Shown piece after piece: positions 8,285-15,771 of a stretch of 64,000 nt of DNA. Source of the DNA: Clostridium swellfunianum (GTDB lineage Bacteria; Bacillota; Clostridia; Clostridiales; Clostridiaceae); assembly GCF_023656515.1 (NCBI RefSeq), contig NZ_JAMOFV010000006.1, positions 3,704,036 through 3,768,035 of the forward strand. The letters are read 5' to 3'. The first letter of the stretch is position 1, and each line of letters starts with the position of its first letter. The notes under the pieces are model-generated. The model was not told the origin of the DNA and did no database searches. It saw only the letters and a program-made list of their open reading frames with translations. The translations under genes and the position numbers were made by a program.

Positions 8285-8914
8285 ATGACTATGGAAAAAA
8301 GAAGAGAACGAGAAATAGAAGAAATGAGGGAATTTATTCTTTCAGCAGCTAGAGATATTATAGCCTTAGAGGGGTTTGAAAAATTATCAATTAGGAAGAT
8401 AGCTAAAAAAATTGAATACTCTCCAGCTATTATTTATCATTATTTTAATGATAAGGAAGAAATATTAAACAACGTAATGCAAAGAGGCTATAAGAAAATA
8501 ATATCAGCTGTATCTTCATCGGAGATGAAAAATGCTTCGCCTGAAGAAAGACTGGTAGAAATGACTAGAAATTATATAGAAGCGGCACTAAATATGCCTG
8601 ATGAATTTATGGCAGCTCAGTTAAATAAATCAAAAGAAGCCTTAAAGCATACATCCTCTCTATTTAAAGGAGCTTCAAAAGAAAAGCCTGCATTAGCTGC
8701 ACTATGCCAATGCTTGCAGGAGATATATAAAGATAAAGAGGTAGATGAAAATACAATTGAATTAACTGCTCAGATGATTGCAGTGGCAACCTTAGGTCTT
8801 ATTATGAAGCTCACTATAGAAAGAGACCTACGTGAAGAACAAAGACAAAGGTTAATTGATTTTTATTCAAAAGATATAGTATTAAGAATAGCTAAGGATA
8901 ATACAATTAAATAG
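8285..8914 (+). CDS. TetR/AcrR-family transcriptional regulator
   Basis: 209 residues. The N-terminal HTH is clear: ILSAARDIIALEGFEKLSIRKIAKKI followed by SPAIIYHYFNDKEEIL, the TetR recognition helix region. The C-terminal all-helical domain binds an unknown ligand. ATG 8285 has GAGGGA seven bases upstream; the longer frame from GTG 8240 would start inside the operator and is rejected. It heads a co-directional run with a flavodoxin (62 bp gap) and two paralogous membrane proteins, which are its likely targets. The palindrome between promoter and start indicates autoregulation. Confidence 0.9.
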   Translation: MTMEKRREREIEEMREFILSAARDIIALEGFEKLSIRKIAKKIEYSPAIIYHYFNDKEEILNNVMQRGYKKIISAVSSSEMKNASPEERLVEMTRNYIEAALNMPDEFMAAQLNKSKEALKHTSSLFKGASKEKPALAALCQCLQEIYKDKEVDENTIELTAQMIAVATLGLIMKLTIERDLREEQRQRLIDFYSKDIVLRIAKDNTIK

Positions 8915-8976
8915 GTAGAAGAGATAATTCGGAATCATTAAAAAATGTTTTAAATAATTAAAATGGGGGTAATTAA

Positions 8977-9456
8977 ATGAATACTTTGATAGTTTATTCA
9001 AGCAAATATGGATGTACAGAGAAATGCGCAGGGCTTTTGGTTAAGGAGCTTAATGATAAAGTAGACATAAAAAATTTAAAGAATGCAGGGGATATTGATA
9101 TTTCAAAATATGACAAGGTTATTGTTGGCGGATCAATTTATATTGGTAGAATACAAAAGGAAGTTACAGAATTTTGCTCAAAGAATTTAGATAAGTTAAA
9201 AGCAAAAGGAATTGGATTATTTATTTGTGGAATGCAGGAAAGTGAGGCAATCAATACTGAATTAAATCAGAACTTTCCGTCAGAGCTTTTAAATATTGCA
9301 GCAGCAAAGGGATATTTTGGTGGGGAATTTATACTTGATAAAATGAGCTTTATGGAAAAGCTGATAGTAAAAATGGTATCAAAGGTATCCTCTGATAAAT
9401 CAAATATATTAAAGGATAATATTCATAAGTTTGCCCAGGAAATGAATGTCGTTTAA
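8977..9456 (+). CDS. Flavodoxin-domain protein (HemG/protoporphyrinogen-oxidase-like)
   Basis: 159 residues. MNTLIVYSSKYGCTEKCA is the FMN phosphate-binding loop of flavodoxins, and VIVGGSIYIGRIQKEVTEFC with GLFICGMQ matches the flavodoxin_5/HemG-like branch. Such proteins accept electrons through FMN; heme synthesis is only one possible use, and no heme gene is nearby. It starts at ATG 8977 after a GGGGG-rich site. It is 20 bp before the first of two paralogous membrane proteins, so flavodoxin and membrane proteins may form one redox-linked membrane system under TetR control. That link is inferred from the operon only. Confidence 0.85.
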   Translation: MNTLIVYSSKYGCTEKCAGLLVKELNDKVDIKNLKNAGDIDISKYDKVIVGGSIYIGRIQKEVTEFCSKNLDKLKAKGIGLFICGMQESEAINTELNQNFPSELLNIAAAKGYFGGEFILDKMSFMEKLIVKMVSKVSSDKSNILKDNIHKFAQEMNVV

Positions 9457-9475
9457 TTAGGTGGAGGGGTTATAA

Positions 9476-10348
9476 ATGAAATATAAAAAGCCAATTAGCT
9501 TGCTTATAGGGTTTATTATCATATTATCAGTGTTTGCATCGGTGGTTGGCATTTTCTCTAATGCTGGTTCGGGAGTTAAAGAAATTGAATCATTTAGAGG
9601 TGAAACAATTAAAATTTATGGAAAAGGTTTGTATAGGAATGATTCAGTAGCAGTAGCAGCGCAGGGTATAGCACAAGATATAGTAACAGTTGCGTTAGGT
9701 GTTCCCCTATTAATTGCATCACTTTATCTTGCAATAAAGGATTCTTTGAAAGGTAGGTTGCTGCTTACAGGAACATTAGGTTATTTCTTATACACCTATA
9801 TTTCTTATGTTTTTTTATGGATGTACAACCCAATGTTTATAGTGTATGTAATGCTGATGTCAGCAAGTTTCTTTGCATTTACCTTATTAATGATGTCCTT
9901 TGATATAAAAAATTTAAGTTCAGCATTTAATAAAAAGCTGCCAGTAAAATTTCTGGGCGGCTTTCAAATATTCTTTGCTGCGGCATTATGGTTGCTTTGG
10001 ATGGGTAAGTTAATACCTACAATAACAAAAGGAACTGTACCTGTAGGTTTAGAGCATTATACAACCCTTGTTGTCCAAGGCTTAGATTTGGGATTTATAG
10101 TACCTATAGCACTTTTATCCGGTGTGCTGTTAATTAAAAGGAAACCCTTTGGCTACCTTCTTTCTTCAGTAGTAATTATGAAAGGTTTTACTATGGGGGC
10201 AGCTCTGACAGCTATGATAATAAGCCAATACATTTCAGGTGTTTCAATGGGGATTGTAGAGATAATTATGTTCCCTACGTTTAGCTTGGTTATATTCTAT
10301 TGCATGATTTTGCTGCTAAAAAATATTAATGGTAAAGGATGCGCCTAA
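9476..10348 (+). CDS. Polytopic membrane protein, paralogue A
   Basis: 290 residues, about eight hydrophobic segments. A first helix (9-28) is followed by an extracytoplasmic-looking loop with IKIYGKGLYRNDS, then a bundle of seven helices, with LPVKFLGGFQIF near the middle. The next gene has the same layout with IYGDGLYAHDS and LPFKGIYVFLLL in equivalent places, so they are tandem paralogues. I do not recognise a named family and assign no function. It starts ATG 9476 behind GGTGGAGGGG, with 25 bp to the next gene. Its partner flavodoxin suggests, but does not show, a redox or quinone-linked role. Confidence 0.8.
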   Translation: MKYKKPISLLIGFIIILSVFASVVGIFSNAGSGVKEIESFRGETIKIYGKGLYRNDSVAVAAQGIAQDIVTVALGVPLLIASLYLAIKDSLKGRLLLTGTLGYFLYTYISYVFLWMYNPMFIVYVMLMSASFFAFTLLMMSFDIKNLSSAFNKKLPVKFLGGFQIFFAAALWLLWMGKLIPTITKGTVPVGLEHYTTLVVQGLDLGFIVPIALLSGVLLIKRKPFGYLLSSVVIMKGFTMGAALTAMIISQYISGVSMGIVEIIMFPTFSLVIFYCMILLLKNINGKGCA

Positions 10349-10373
10349 GTAAAACAAATAATGGGGGATATTT

Positions 10374-11258
10374 ATGAGTAAAAACAGAGACAAGAGTTTG
10401 CATTTAGTAACTCTATTAATTATTATTTTTAGCATTATAACATCATCCATGGGCCTTCTATATAAAACAGGAGGAAAAGCATATGACTTTGTGAACCAAT
10501 ATGGTGATACAGTAAAAATATATGGGGATGGATTATACGCACATGATTCGTATTTCATGGCACCTATCTTTCGTGGAACAGATTTTACAATTTTATTTTT
10601 TGCTATACCAATTTTAATTACTGCACTAGTATTGGATATAAAAAGAAAAGGGCTAAAGCATCGTATATTTTTAATCTCGATTATTTCTCTATTTACTTAT
10701 TACTCTACGGGCATTGCATTCGGAGTAACTTACAATGTGTTACACTTGATATATATAGCGCTATTTTCCTCCAGCCTTTTTGGACTGATTATTGCAATCA
10801 GTACTATAGATAAAGAGCAAATTGAAAACAGCACGGGAGATAAGTTGCCATTTAAAGGCATATATGTATTTTTACTGCTAACGGGCATTTCACTTATTGT
10901 GGCATGGCTACCAGACATAATTAAGTCTTTAGCACTAGGACGATCTTTAGAACTAATTGAAATCTACACAACGCAAATAACCTATGTGTTAGATATGGGT
11001 ATAATTGCTCCAACCGCTTTAATGTGCATATATGAGTTAAAGAAACGAAGCAAAATAGGGTATATTCTTCTAGCACTGCTGCTTACAGTATGTACTGTTG
11101 TTGGGATAATGCTTCCTATTCAAACAGTATTTCAGCTAAAAGCAGAAATCCCTCTTTCACTTGCAGCTGCTGTAACAAAGATAGCAACCTTTGTTGTTTT
11201 AGCATTCTTTGCACTATATTTTAATATAAAATTTTATAGAAATATAAAGAGTTCTTAG
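10374..11258 (+). CDS. Polytopic membrane protein, paralogue B
   Basis: 294 residues with the same architecture as the gene before it: a first membrane helix, a loop with VKIYGDGLYAHDSYF, then seven hydrophobic helices ending KFYRNIKSS. Conserved features shared by both copies are the Y-G-D/E-T-x-K-I-Y-G-x-G-L-Y-x-x-D-S motif, a KLPxK segment in a mid-protein loop, and Y-T-T followed by V-x-D-x-G/LDLGFI in the sixth helix region. The duplication and the conserved soluble loop argue for a complex of the two. Function unknown. It starts at ATG 10374 (GGGGGATATTT upstream) and is the last gene of the tetR operon. Confidence 0.8.
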   Translation: MSKNRDKSLHLVTLLIIIFSIITSSMGLLYKTGGKAYDFVNQYGDTVKIYGDGLYAHDSYFMAPIFRGTDFTILFFAIPILITALVLDIKRKGLKHRIFLISIISLFTYYSTGIAFGVTYNVLHLIYIALFSSSLFGLIIAISTIDKEQIENSTGDKLPFKGIYVFLLLTGISLIVAWLPDIIKSLALGRSLELIEIYTTQITYVLDMGIIAPTALMCIYELKKRSKIGYILLALLLTVCTVVGIMLPIQTVFQLKAEIPLSLAAAVTKIATFVVLAFFALYFNIKFYRNIKSS

Positions 11259-11465
11259 TAGAGGTATTATATATAAATCTGCTATCATGAAATGATGAGT
11301 AAATAAAAAAGATTTTTAAAACAACAGAAGAATATGTAAAAGAAGAAAGGTATTCATGAAATAATTCATGGTATAAGCATAAAGAAATAATATTCAAAAG
11401 TGTTTTAAACCGAGAGATAAATAATTTATAATCAATGAAGTTGATGAGAATTTTCTCTCACAGCA

Positions 11466-11504
11466 GCAGTCAAGTCGTAATTGAAGGCCTTGACTGCTTT
11501 TTTT
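11466..11504 (+). terminator. Terminator in repeated module, copy 2
   Basis: GCAGTCAAG pairs with CTTGACTGC around a loop containing CGTAATTGAAGG, followed by seven Ts. The same sequence, partly decayed, is at 14044-14080. Confidence 0.75.
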
Positions 11505-11540
11505 ATATAATTAATGAAATGAAATTAACGCATATGGCTA

Positions 11541-11578
11541 AAGTAAGTATATGGAAAATTATACTGTTGATGTATAAT
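11541..11578 (+). promoter_or_regulatory. 38-bp repeated promoter-like box, copy 2
   Basis: Contains a perfect inverted repeat AGTATA (11546-11551), 8-base spacer TGGAAAAT, TATACT (11560-11565), then GTTGATG and TATAAT. It lies 61 bp upstream of the 41-residue ORF at 11640. Confidence 0.7.
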
Positions 11579-11639
11579 ATATTTAATTAGGAATTGTAAT
11601 CTAGGGCAATTATGTGTGTTATAAAAAGGGGGAGAAATA

Positions 11640-11765
11640 GTGTTTTTAATGGCTTTTACAAGAATATTCAAGTTGATGATTTGGTTAGCTCTAATTGGTC
11701 TACTTCCATATATAATTTACTTGTTAATTAAGGCATTAAGAATTTATATTAAAAAGAATTCTTAA
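11640..11765 (+). CDS. Small membrane protein (41 residues)
   Basis: GTG 11640 is preceded by GGGGGAG at seven bases. It encodes MFLMAFTRIFKLMIWLALIG followed by a hydrophobic stretch to a basic tail (ALRIYIKKNS), giving one membrane helix with a positively charged C-terminus. The 38-bp box and its -10 lie ~60 bp upstream. A good ribosome-binding site plus a dedicated promoter-like element make it likely to be real. Possible roles include a membrane peptide, regulator of a neighbouring membrane protein, or a toxin-like peptide; none is shown. The DUF3784 gene follows 99 bp later. Confidence 0.6.
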   Translation: MFLMAFTRIFKLMIWLALIGLLPYIIYLLIKALRIYIKKNS

Positions 11766-11864
11766 TGAACAAGACTCAGATAAGACCTATTGATAAAAAT
11801 GTGCAATATAAAATTAAATAGTTGAAAAATGATTCAGATATTAATCAGAATTAGGAGGAGGATT

Positions 11865-12188
11865 ATGGAGACGATTATGTCATTTGTGACACCTATATTG
11901 TTATGGATGGTGGCTCTAATAATTAATACGGGAAAAGCAAATTTCCTAATAGCAGGCTACAATACTGCTACACAGGAAGAAAAAGATAAAACAGATGAAA
12001 AAGCGCTATCTAAGTTTATGGGTAAGTTTCTTTTCGTGTTAGGCTTAATTCAATTAATTATCCCAGTTTCTAGACTCTTAGGCTTTGAAAACTTTAGAAG
12101 TATCCTGGTATGCGTAAATATATTATTTATTGTTACTATAATTTGTGGGGTAATTTATGCTAATACAAATAAGAGGTTTGAAAAGTAA
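11865..12188 (+). CDS. DUF3784 small membrane protein
   Basis: 107 residues with three hydrophobic helices. The motif NFLIAGYNTATQEEKDKTDEKALSKFMGK between helix 1 and helix 2 is characteristic of DUF3784, a Firmicutes family of unknown function often encoded beside small HTH regulators. ATG 11865 has AGGAGGAGG upstream; the frame extends to 11829 without a ribosome-binding site. It may share the transcript of the 41-residue ORF upstream. Confidence 0.8.
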   Translation: METIMSFVTPILLWMVALIINTGKANFLIAGYNTATQEEKDKTDEKALSKFMGKFLFVLGLIQLIIPVSRLLGFENFRSILVCVNILFIVTIICGVIYANTNKRFEK

Positions 12189-12377
12189 ATACTTGATTGA
12201 AGTGGAATGTAAGATAAGATAACTAAAGCTGCAGAGACGGATATCAATTTCCTAGCCTTTAGAAATGCAAACCGAATAGTTTATAAAACATCGTATTATT
12301 CAGATATGAATTTTACGGTGTTTTTTATCGTATTGCACAAATTCAAATATATATCATTGGAAAAATGGAAAGTGAAC

Positions 12378-12406
12378 TTGACATATGCAAAAAATGGAGT
12401 TATATT
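12378..12406 (+). promoter_or_regulatory. Sigma-A-type promoter of the XRE/DUF pair
   Basis: TTGACA (12378-12383), 17-bp spacer, TATATT (12401-12406). The operator-like palindrome at 12410 starts 4 bp after the -10. Confidence 0.7.
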
Positions 12407-12409
12407 ATC

Positions 12410-12431
12410 TATGGAAAGTAAACTTTCCATA
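12410..12431. promoter_or_regulatory. Operator-like palindrome
   Basis: TATGGAAAG-TAAA-CTTTCCATA is a perfect 9-bp inverted repeat over the predicted transcription start of the XRE gene. A related TGGAAAGTGAACTT lies at 12366, just before the -35, giving a two-site arrangement typical of autorepression. Confidence 0.7.
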
Positions 12432-12455
12432 AGTTATAAAAAGGAGTAATATGGT

Positions 12456-12653
12456 TTGAAAAACAGATTAGAAGAGTTAAGAAAGATAAGAGGAATTAAG
12501 CAGGAAGAATTGGCAGAGGCTTTAGAAGTTTCAAGGCAGACAATAGGCTCACTTGAAAACGGAAGATACAACCCTTCAATTGTACTCGCTTTTAAAATTG
12601 CAAAATACTTTAACTTAGCCATAGAAGACATTTTTATTTACGAGGAGGAATAA
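12456..12653 (+). CDS. YozG-like XRE transcriptional regulator
   Basis: 65 residues, essentially only a helix-turn-helix: MKNRLEELRKIRGIKQEELA, then EVSRQTIGSLENGRYNPSI and a C-terminal YFNLAIEDIFIYEEE. This short DUF-linked HTH type (YozG-like) commonly precedes a small membrane protein, as here, where the next ORF starts one base after the stop. TTG 12456 is the start, with AAGGAG nine bases upstream. The palindrome over the promoter suggests autorepression of the pair. Confidence 0.9.
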   Translation: MKNRLEELRKIRGIKQEELAEALEVSRQTIGSLENGRYNPSIVLAFKIAKYFNLAIEDIFIYEEE

Positions 12654-12654
12654 G

Positions 12655-13050
12655 ATGAAGAGATTAAATTACATACATATTGGAGTTACATTGACAGGGA
12701 TGTTTATATTTTTAAATGTTTTTACAAGAGGCAAAGGAATTGTATGGTTTTGTGTTGGTGCCATATTGATGGTGGTTGGCTTATATAACTTAATTGTTAA
12801 AGCCAGAGAAGCAGTTGATCAAACGTACAAAAAAACAAATAGCATTGATAATAAAGATGAACGAACTATATTAATTAAAGTGAAAGCAAAGGCTTTAACC
12901 TATGATATTACTTTATTTGCAATTAATCTATGCATTTTATATTATCTTTTAAAGGATAAAAGCGGAATAGTTATTGCTTTAACTTGTATAGTAATTCTGC
13001 AACTAGTAACTTTTGAAATATCAAAAGTTCATTATAGTAAAATGTTATAA
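12655..13050 (+). CDS. Small membrane protein paired with XRE regulator (DUF2178-like)
   Basis: 131 residues, four predicted membrane helices in two hairpins separated by a hydrophilic loop, TNSIDNKDERTILIKVKAKA. The D-E-R-T-x-x-I-x-x-K-A-K-A loop is the shared feature of DUF2178-type proteins coded beside YozG-like regulators. Function is unknown; the fixed partnership suggests the membrane protein and regulator form a sensing unit. Start ATG 12655 follows GAGGAGG in the end of the regulator gene. Confidence 0.75.
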   Translation: MKRLNYIHIGVTLTGMFIFLNVFTRGKGIVWFCVGAILMVVGLYNLIVKAREAVDQTYKKTNSIDNKDERTILIKVKAKALTYDITLFAINLCILYYLLKDKSGIVIALTCIVILQLVTFEISKVHYSKML

Positions 13051-13067
13051 TTTGGAGGGAAGCATTT

Positions 13068-13442
13068 ATGATGAAAAAAGTATTGTGTTTAATTGTTTTA
13101 GCAATATTAAGCATCACAGTTTTATTAACTGGTTGCACTAAGAAGAATACTAATAATCTAATTATTACAAATAAGAGTTCAGAAATTATTAACAGCTTAG
13201 CTATTCAAAGAGGGAATCAAACAGATGTTATGGGAAGTAAATTAGAATCAAACCAAAAATGTTATTTTGATATGGGGGTACAGGATAACTATACCTTTGT
13301 AGTAGAGTTTGAGGACGCAAATAAACAGATTATTCGCAGCAAACAAATTACTGCTAGCTTCAATCATAATAGGAACGGAGCAAAAAATATTAATATTTCT
13401 AAAGATAATGATAAGGAATGGTCTATTACTCTTGAAAATTAG
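13068..13442 (+). CDS. Small lipoprotein of unknown function
   Basis: 124 residues. A signal peptide MMKKVLCLIVLAILSITVL ends in the lipobox LLTGC, with lipidated Cys at residue 23, so the mature ~100 residues should be anchored to the outer face of the membrane. The mature part looks like a small beta-sandwich (NLIITNKSSEIINSLAIQRG) and resembles no family I can name. It is 17 bp downstream of the paired membrane protein and probably cotranscribed. Either of the two adjacent ATGs (13068, 13071) may be used. Confidence 0.75.
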   Translation: MMKKVLCLIVLAILSITVLLTGCTKKNTNNLIITNKSSEIINSLAIQRGNQTDVMGSKLESNQKCYFDMGVQDNYTFVVEFEDANKQIIRSKQITASFNHNRNGAKNINISKDNDKEWSITLEN

Positions 13443-13480
13443 AATTTATCTCTATAGTGTTTATAAGGAGTGTAATATAT

Positions 13481-13984
13481 ATGAAAGAAATATTTGCTAA
13501 ACCAGCAGCAGGTGCAATAATTGAAAAAACAGTTAATGATAGAAAATATATTTTAATTCAAGACAGGAACAAGGGTAATGAAACTGTTGAAACTGGAATG
13601 ATTGAAATTCCAGCAGGGAAGGTAAGAGAGTATGAGAATATATTTGATGCTTTAAGGCGTGAGGTTTCAGAAGAAACTGGCTTAAAGGTAGTTGAAATAG
13701 AAGGAGAAGAAGAGAAAATAGTTTCATTTGACACCGGTTATGAAACAATTAGCTACATGCCCTTTTGTTCCACACAAAACTTATCAGGCGGGTATTCTAT
13801 AATATTGCAGACATTTATTTGCCATGCAGAAGGTGAATTATTAAAGAAAACAAACGAGACAAGCAACATTCGATGGGCGTTATTGTCGGACCTAGAAGCC
13901 ATGCTTATAGCAAAACCTGAAAAATTTTATCCTATGCACATTAATGCTCTTAGAAAGTATATTGCTAATAACCATACACAATGA
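13481..13984 (+). CDS. NUDIX hydrolase (ADP-ribose pyrophosphatase-like)
   Basis: 167 residues. The Nudix box is complete: G46, E52, R60-E61, E64-E65 and G67 in GKVREYENIFDALRREVSEE. The preceding ETGMIEIPAGK segment and size resemble ADP-sugar pyrophosphatases (NudF type), which split nucleoside diphosphates linked to another group. ATG 13481 is chosen because AAGGAG lies 11 bases upstream; the longer frame from 13457 overlaps this site. It may be transcribed with the lipoprotein 38 bp upstream. The substrate is not evident. Confidence 0.85.
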   Translation: MKEIFAKPAAGAIIEKTVNDRKYILIQDRNKGNETVETGMIEIPAGKVREYENIFDALRREVSEETGLKVVEIEGEEEKIVSFDTGYETISYMPFCSTQNLSGGYSIILQTFICHAEGELLKKTNETSNIRWALLSDLEAMLIAKPEKFYPMHINALRKYIANNHTQ

Positions 13985-14118
13985 TGAAACCAGAGATTAA
14001 CCTAATTACTATTTGGATAGGTGAAATAGATGGAAACATATCTGCAGGCAAAGCGTAATTGAAGGCTTTATCTGCTCTTTTTATATAACTAATAAGATGT
14101 AATTATCGCACGCAGCTA

Positions 14119-14156
14119 AAGTAAGCATATGGAAAATTATGCTGTTGATGTATAAT
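14119..14156 (+). promoter_or_regulatory. 38-bp repeated promoter-like box, copy 3
   Basis: Contains AGCATA (14124-14129), the same 8-base spacer TGGAAAAT, and TATGCT (14138-14143). Compared with copy 2 both arms changed at the paired base, keeping the repeat perfect. TATAAT at 14151 is the putative -10. A decayed terminator hairpin (14044-14080) precedes it and the CPBP gene follows. Confidence 0.7.
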
Positions 14157-14197
14157 GGTATTAGTGAAAAACTGTAATTAAATATGTAGGAAAGAGG

Positions 14198-14815
14198 ATG
14201 AATATGAATGTAATCAATACACTCATTAATGAATTTATTGGTGTTACATCTAATGTTTTGTTGTTCTCAGTTATACCACTTGTTTGGTATATAATTAGAG
14301 AAAAATCATCAAAGGGATTTTTCTATTCAATAGGTATTTATAAGCCTCAGAAAATGAATCTTTTCGCGATGATTATTATTATTGCTGCAGTATACTTAGT
14401 AACATTATTAGCTAATGTTTTGGTAATTAAATTAGGGTATAGTGGAAGAAGTATTGTTAATACACATGAATTCACATTATTATCATTTTTCATATATCTT
14501 TTGCTCTATGGCTTGAAAACAGGTATAGCTGAAGAAGTTTTTTTTAGGGGATTTGTTGCAAAGAAACTTATTAAAAATCTTGGATTTTCAAAGGGAAATG
14601 TTGTTCAGGCTGTCGTGTTTGCTTTACCACATTTCGTAATACGAGGTTCAGCATCATTATTAGATATCATTGTACGAATTATAAATGCTTTTTTGTTAGG
14701 ATACACATTTGGATATATTATGGATAGAAAAAGTAATGGAAGCATTATTCCAGTTATGATTTCTCATATACTTATCAATATGACATCAAGTTTAATATTG
14801 TCTATGATTCTATAG
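14198..14815 (+). CDS. CPBP-family intramembrane glutamic protease
   Basis: 205 residues, about six membrane helices. The Abi/CAAX-protease motifs are intact: E112-E113-x3-R117 in AEEVFFRGF, H145 in FALPHFVIR, and H190-x3-N194 in SHILIN. Members (Rce1-like) cleave within the membrane; bacterial ones are linked to bacteriocin immunity, peptide pheromone processing or protein export. No bacteriocin gene is visible nearby. It starts at ATG 14198 or 14204, with GGAAAGAGG upstream, and is expressed from the third copy of the 38-bp box. Confidence 0.85.
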   Translation: MNMNVINTLINEFIGVTSNVLLFSVIPLVWYIIREKSSKGFFYSIGIYKPQKMNLFAMIIIIAAVYLVTLLANVLVIKLGYSGRSIVNTHEFTLLSFFIYLLLYGLKTGIAEEVFFRGFVAKKLIKNLGFSKGNVVQAVVFALPHFVIRGSASLLDIIVRIINAFLLGYTFGYIMDRKSNGSIIPVMISHILINMTSSLILSMIL

Positions 14816-14867
14816 TATATCTATTAGGAATATAATACAATTATTGCTGATATTGGTTCAAATACAG

Positions 14868-14895
14868 GAAAAGTTAACAATTTAACTTTTTAAAA
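14868..14895. repeat. Partial interior copy of the CTCGCAG element
   Basis: AAAAGTTAACAATTTAACTT and the following TTTAAAA match the left interior of the element at 19370 and 59881, but the CTCGCAG/CTGCGAG ends are missing. It may be a decayed copy. Confidence 0.4.
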
Positions 14896-14928
14896 TATAA
14901 TTATACAAATTAATTTAGTCAAAACTAC

Positions 14929-14959
14929 TTGTTTGTTACGCAGCGTCATATAGTACAAT
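14929..14959 (+). promoter_or_regulatory. MerR-type promoter with 19-bp spacer and operator
   Basis: TTGTTT (14929-14934) and TACAAT (14954-14959) are separated by 19 bp, the overlong spacing that MerR activators correct by DNA distortion. TTACGCAGCGTCA (14936-14948), with an ACGC/GCGT dyad, lies within the spacer as expected for the operator. Confidence 0.7.
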
Positions 14960-14979
14960 TTATGTAGAGGTGATTTATA

Positions 14980-15771
14980 ATGCAAAATAAAGAGCTTATG
15001 ACGGTGGGCGAACTTGCAAAAAAAATGGATACCACCGTTCGTACCTTGCAATACTACGACAAAGAAGGGGTGTTAAAACCATCTGCACAAAGTGAAGGTG
15101 GTAGGAGGCTTTATAGCAATAAAGATATGGTTAAGCTTCATCAGATTTTATCTATGAAGTTTTTGGGGTTTTCACTAGACGATATAAAAAACCGATTAAT
15201 ATCTCTTGATACCCCCCAAGAGGTGGCAAATCTTTTGAATGAACAGGCAAAAATCATTAAGAAAAAAATATCAAGTCTCACAGAGGCTCTATCGGCAATA
15301 GAAGCTTTGCAAGATGAAGTTAAACAAATGCATATTGTAGACTTTGAGAAATATGCTGATATTATCAAACTATTACAGATGAAAAATGAAAACTACTGGG
15401 TTATTAAATTGTTTGATGACAAACTCATGACACACATTAGAAAAAATTTTACAGAGGATTCCGGAAGAGCACTTTTTATGAAATGGGAAAGCTTGTGCCA
15501 GGAAACTGCACAGCTTAAAATTGAAGGTGAAACTCCAGAAAGCGATAGGGGGCAAGAAATTGCTAAAGAGTGGTGGAACATGATAATGGAGTTTACAGGT
15601 GGCGATATGAGTATGATTCCGGAGCTTAATAGGTTCAACGAAAACAAAAAAGACTGGAATAAACAGTACGGAGAGACACAGGCCGTGGCTGATGAGTTTA
15701 TTGGTAAGGCATTGAATGTTTATTTTCAAAATCAAGGGATAGTAATTCCGAATATGGGGGTATCAGAGTGA
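14980..15771 (+). CDS. MerR/TipA-type transcriptional activator
   Basis: 263 residues. The N-terminal MerR HTH and wing (LMTVGELAKKMDTTVRTLQYYD, then GRRLYSNKDMVKL) are followed by a long dimerisation coiled coil (to ~residue 125) and a TipAS-like helical ligand-binding domain. TipA proteins bind thiopeptide or other lipophilic antibiotics and activate resistance genes. ATG 14980 has TAGAGGTG upstream. The stop overlaps the start of the ABC ATPase gene, so regulator and exporter are translationally coupled. GC is somewhat higher than in neighbours through this operon. Confidence 0.92.
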   Translation: MQNKELMTVGELAKKMDTTVRTLQYYDKEGVLKPSAQSEGGRRLYSNKDMVKLHQILSMKFLGFSLDDIKNRLISLDTPQEVANLLNEQAKIIKKKISSLTEALSAIEALQDEVKQMHIVDFEKYADIIKLLQMKNENYWVIKLFDDKLMTHIRKNFTEDSGRALFMKWESLCQETAQLKIEGETPESDRGQEIAKEWWNMIMEFTGGDMSMIPELNRFNENKKDWNKQYGETQAVADEFIGKALNVYFQNQGIVIPNMGVSE

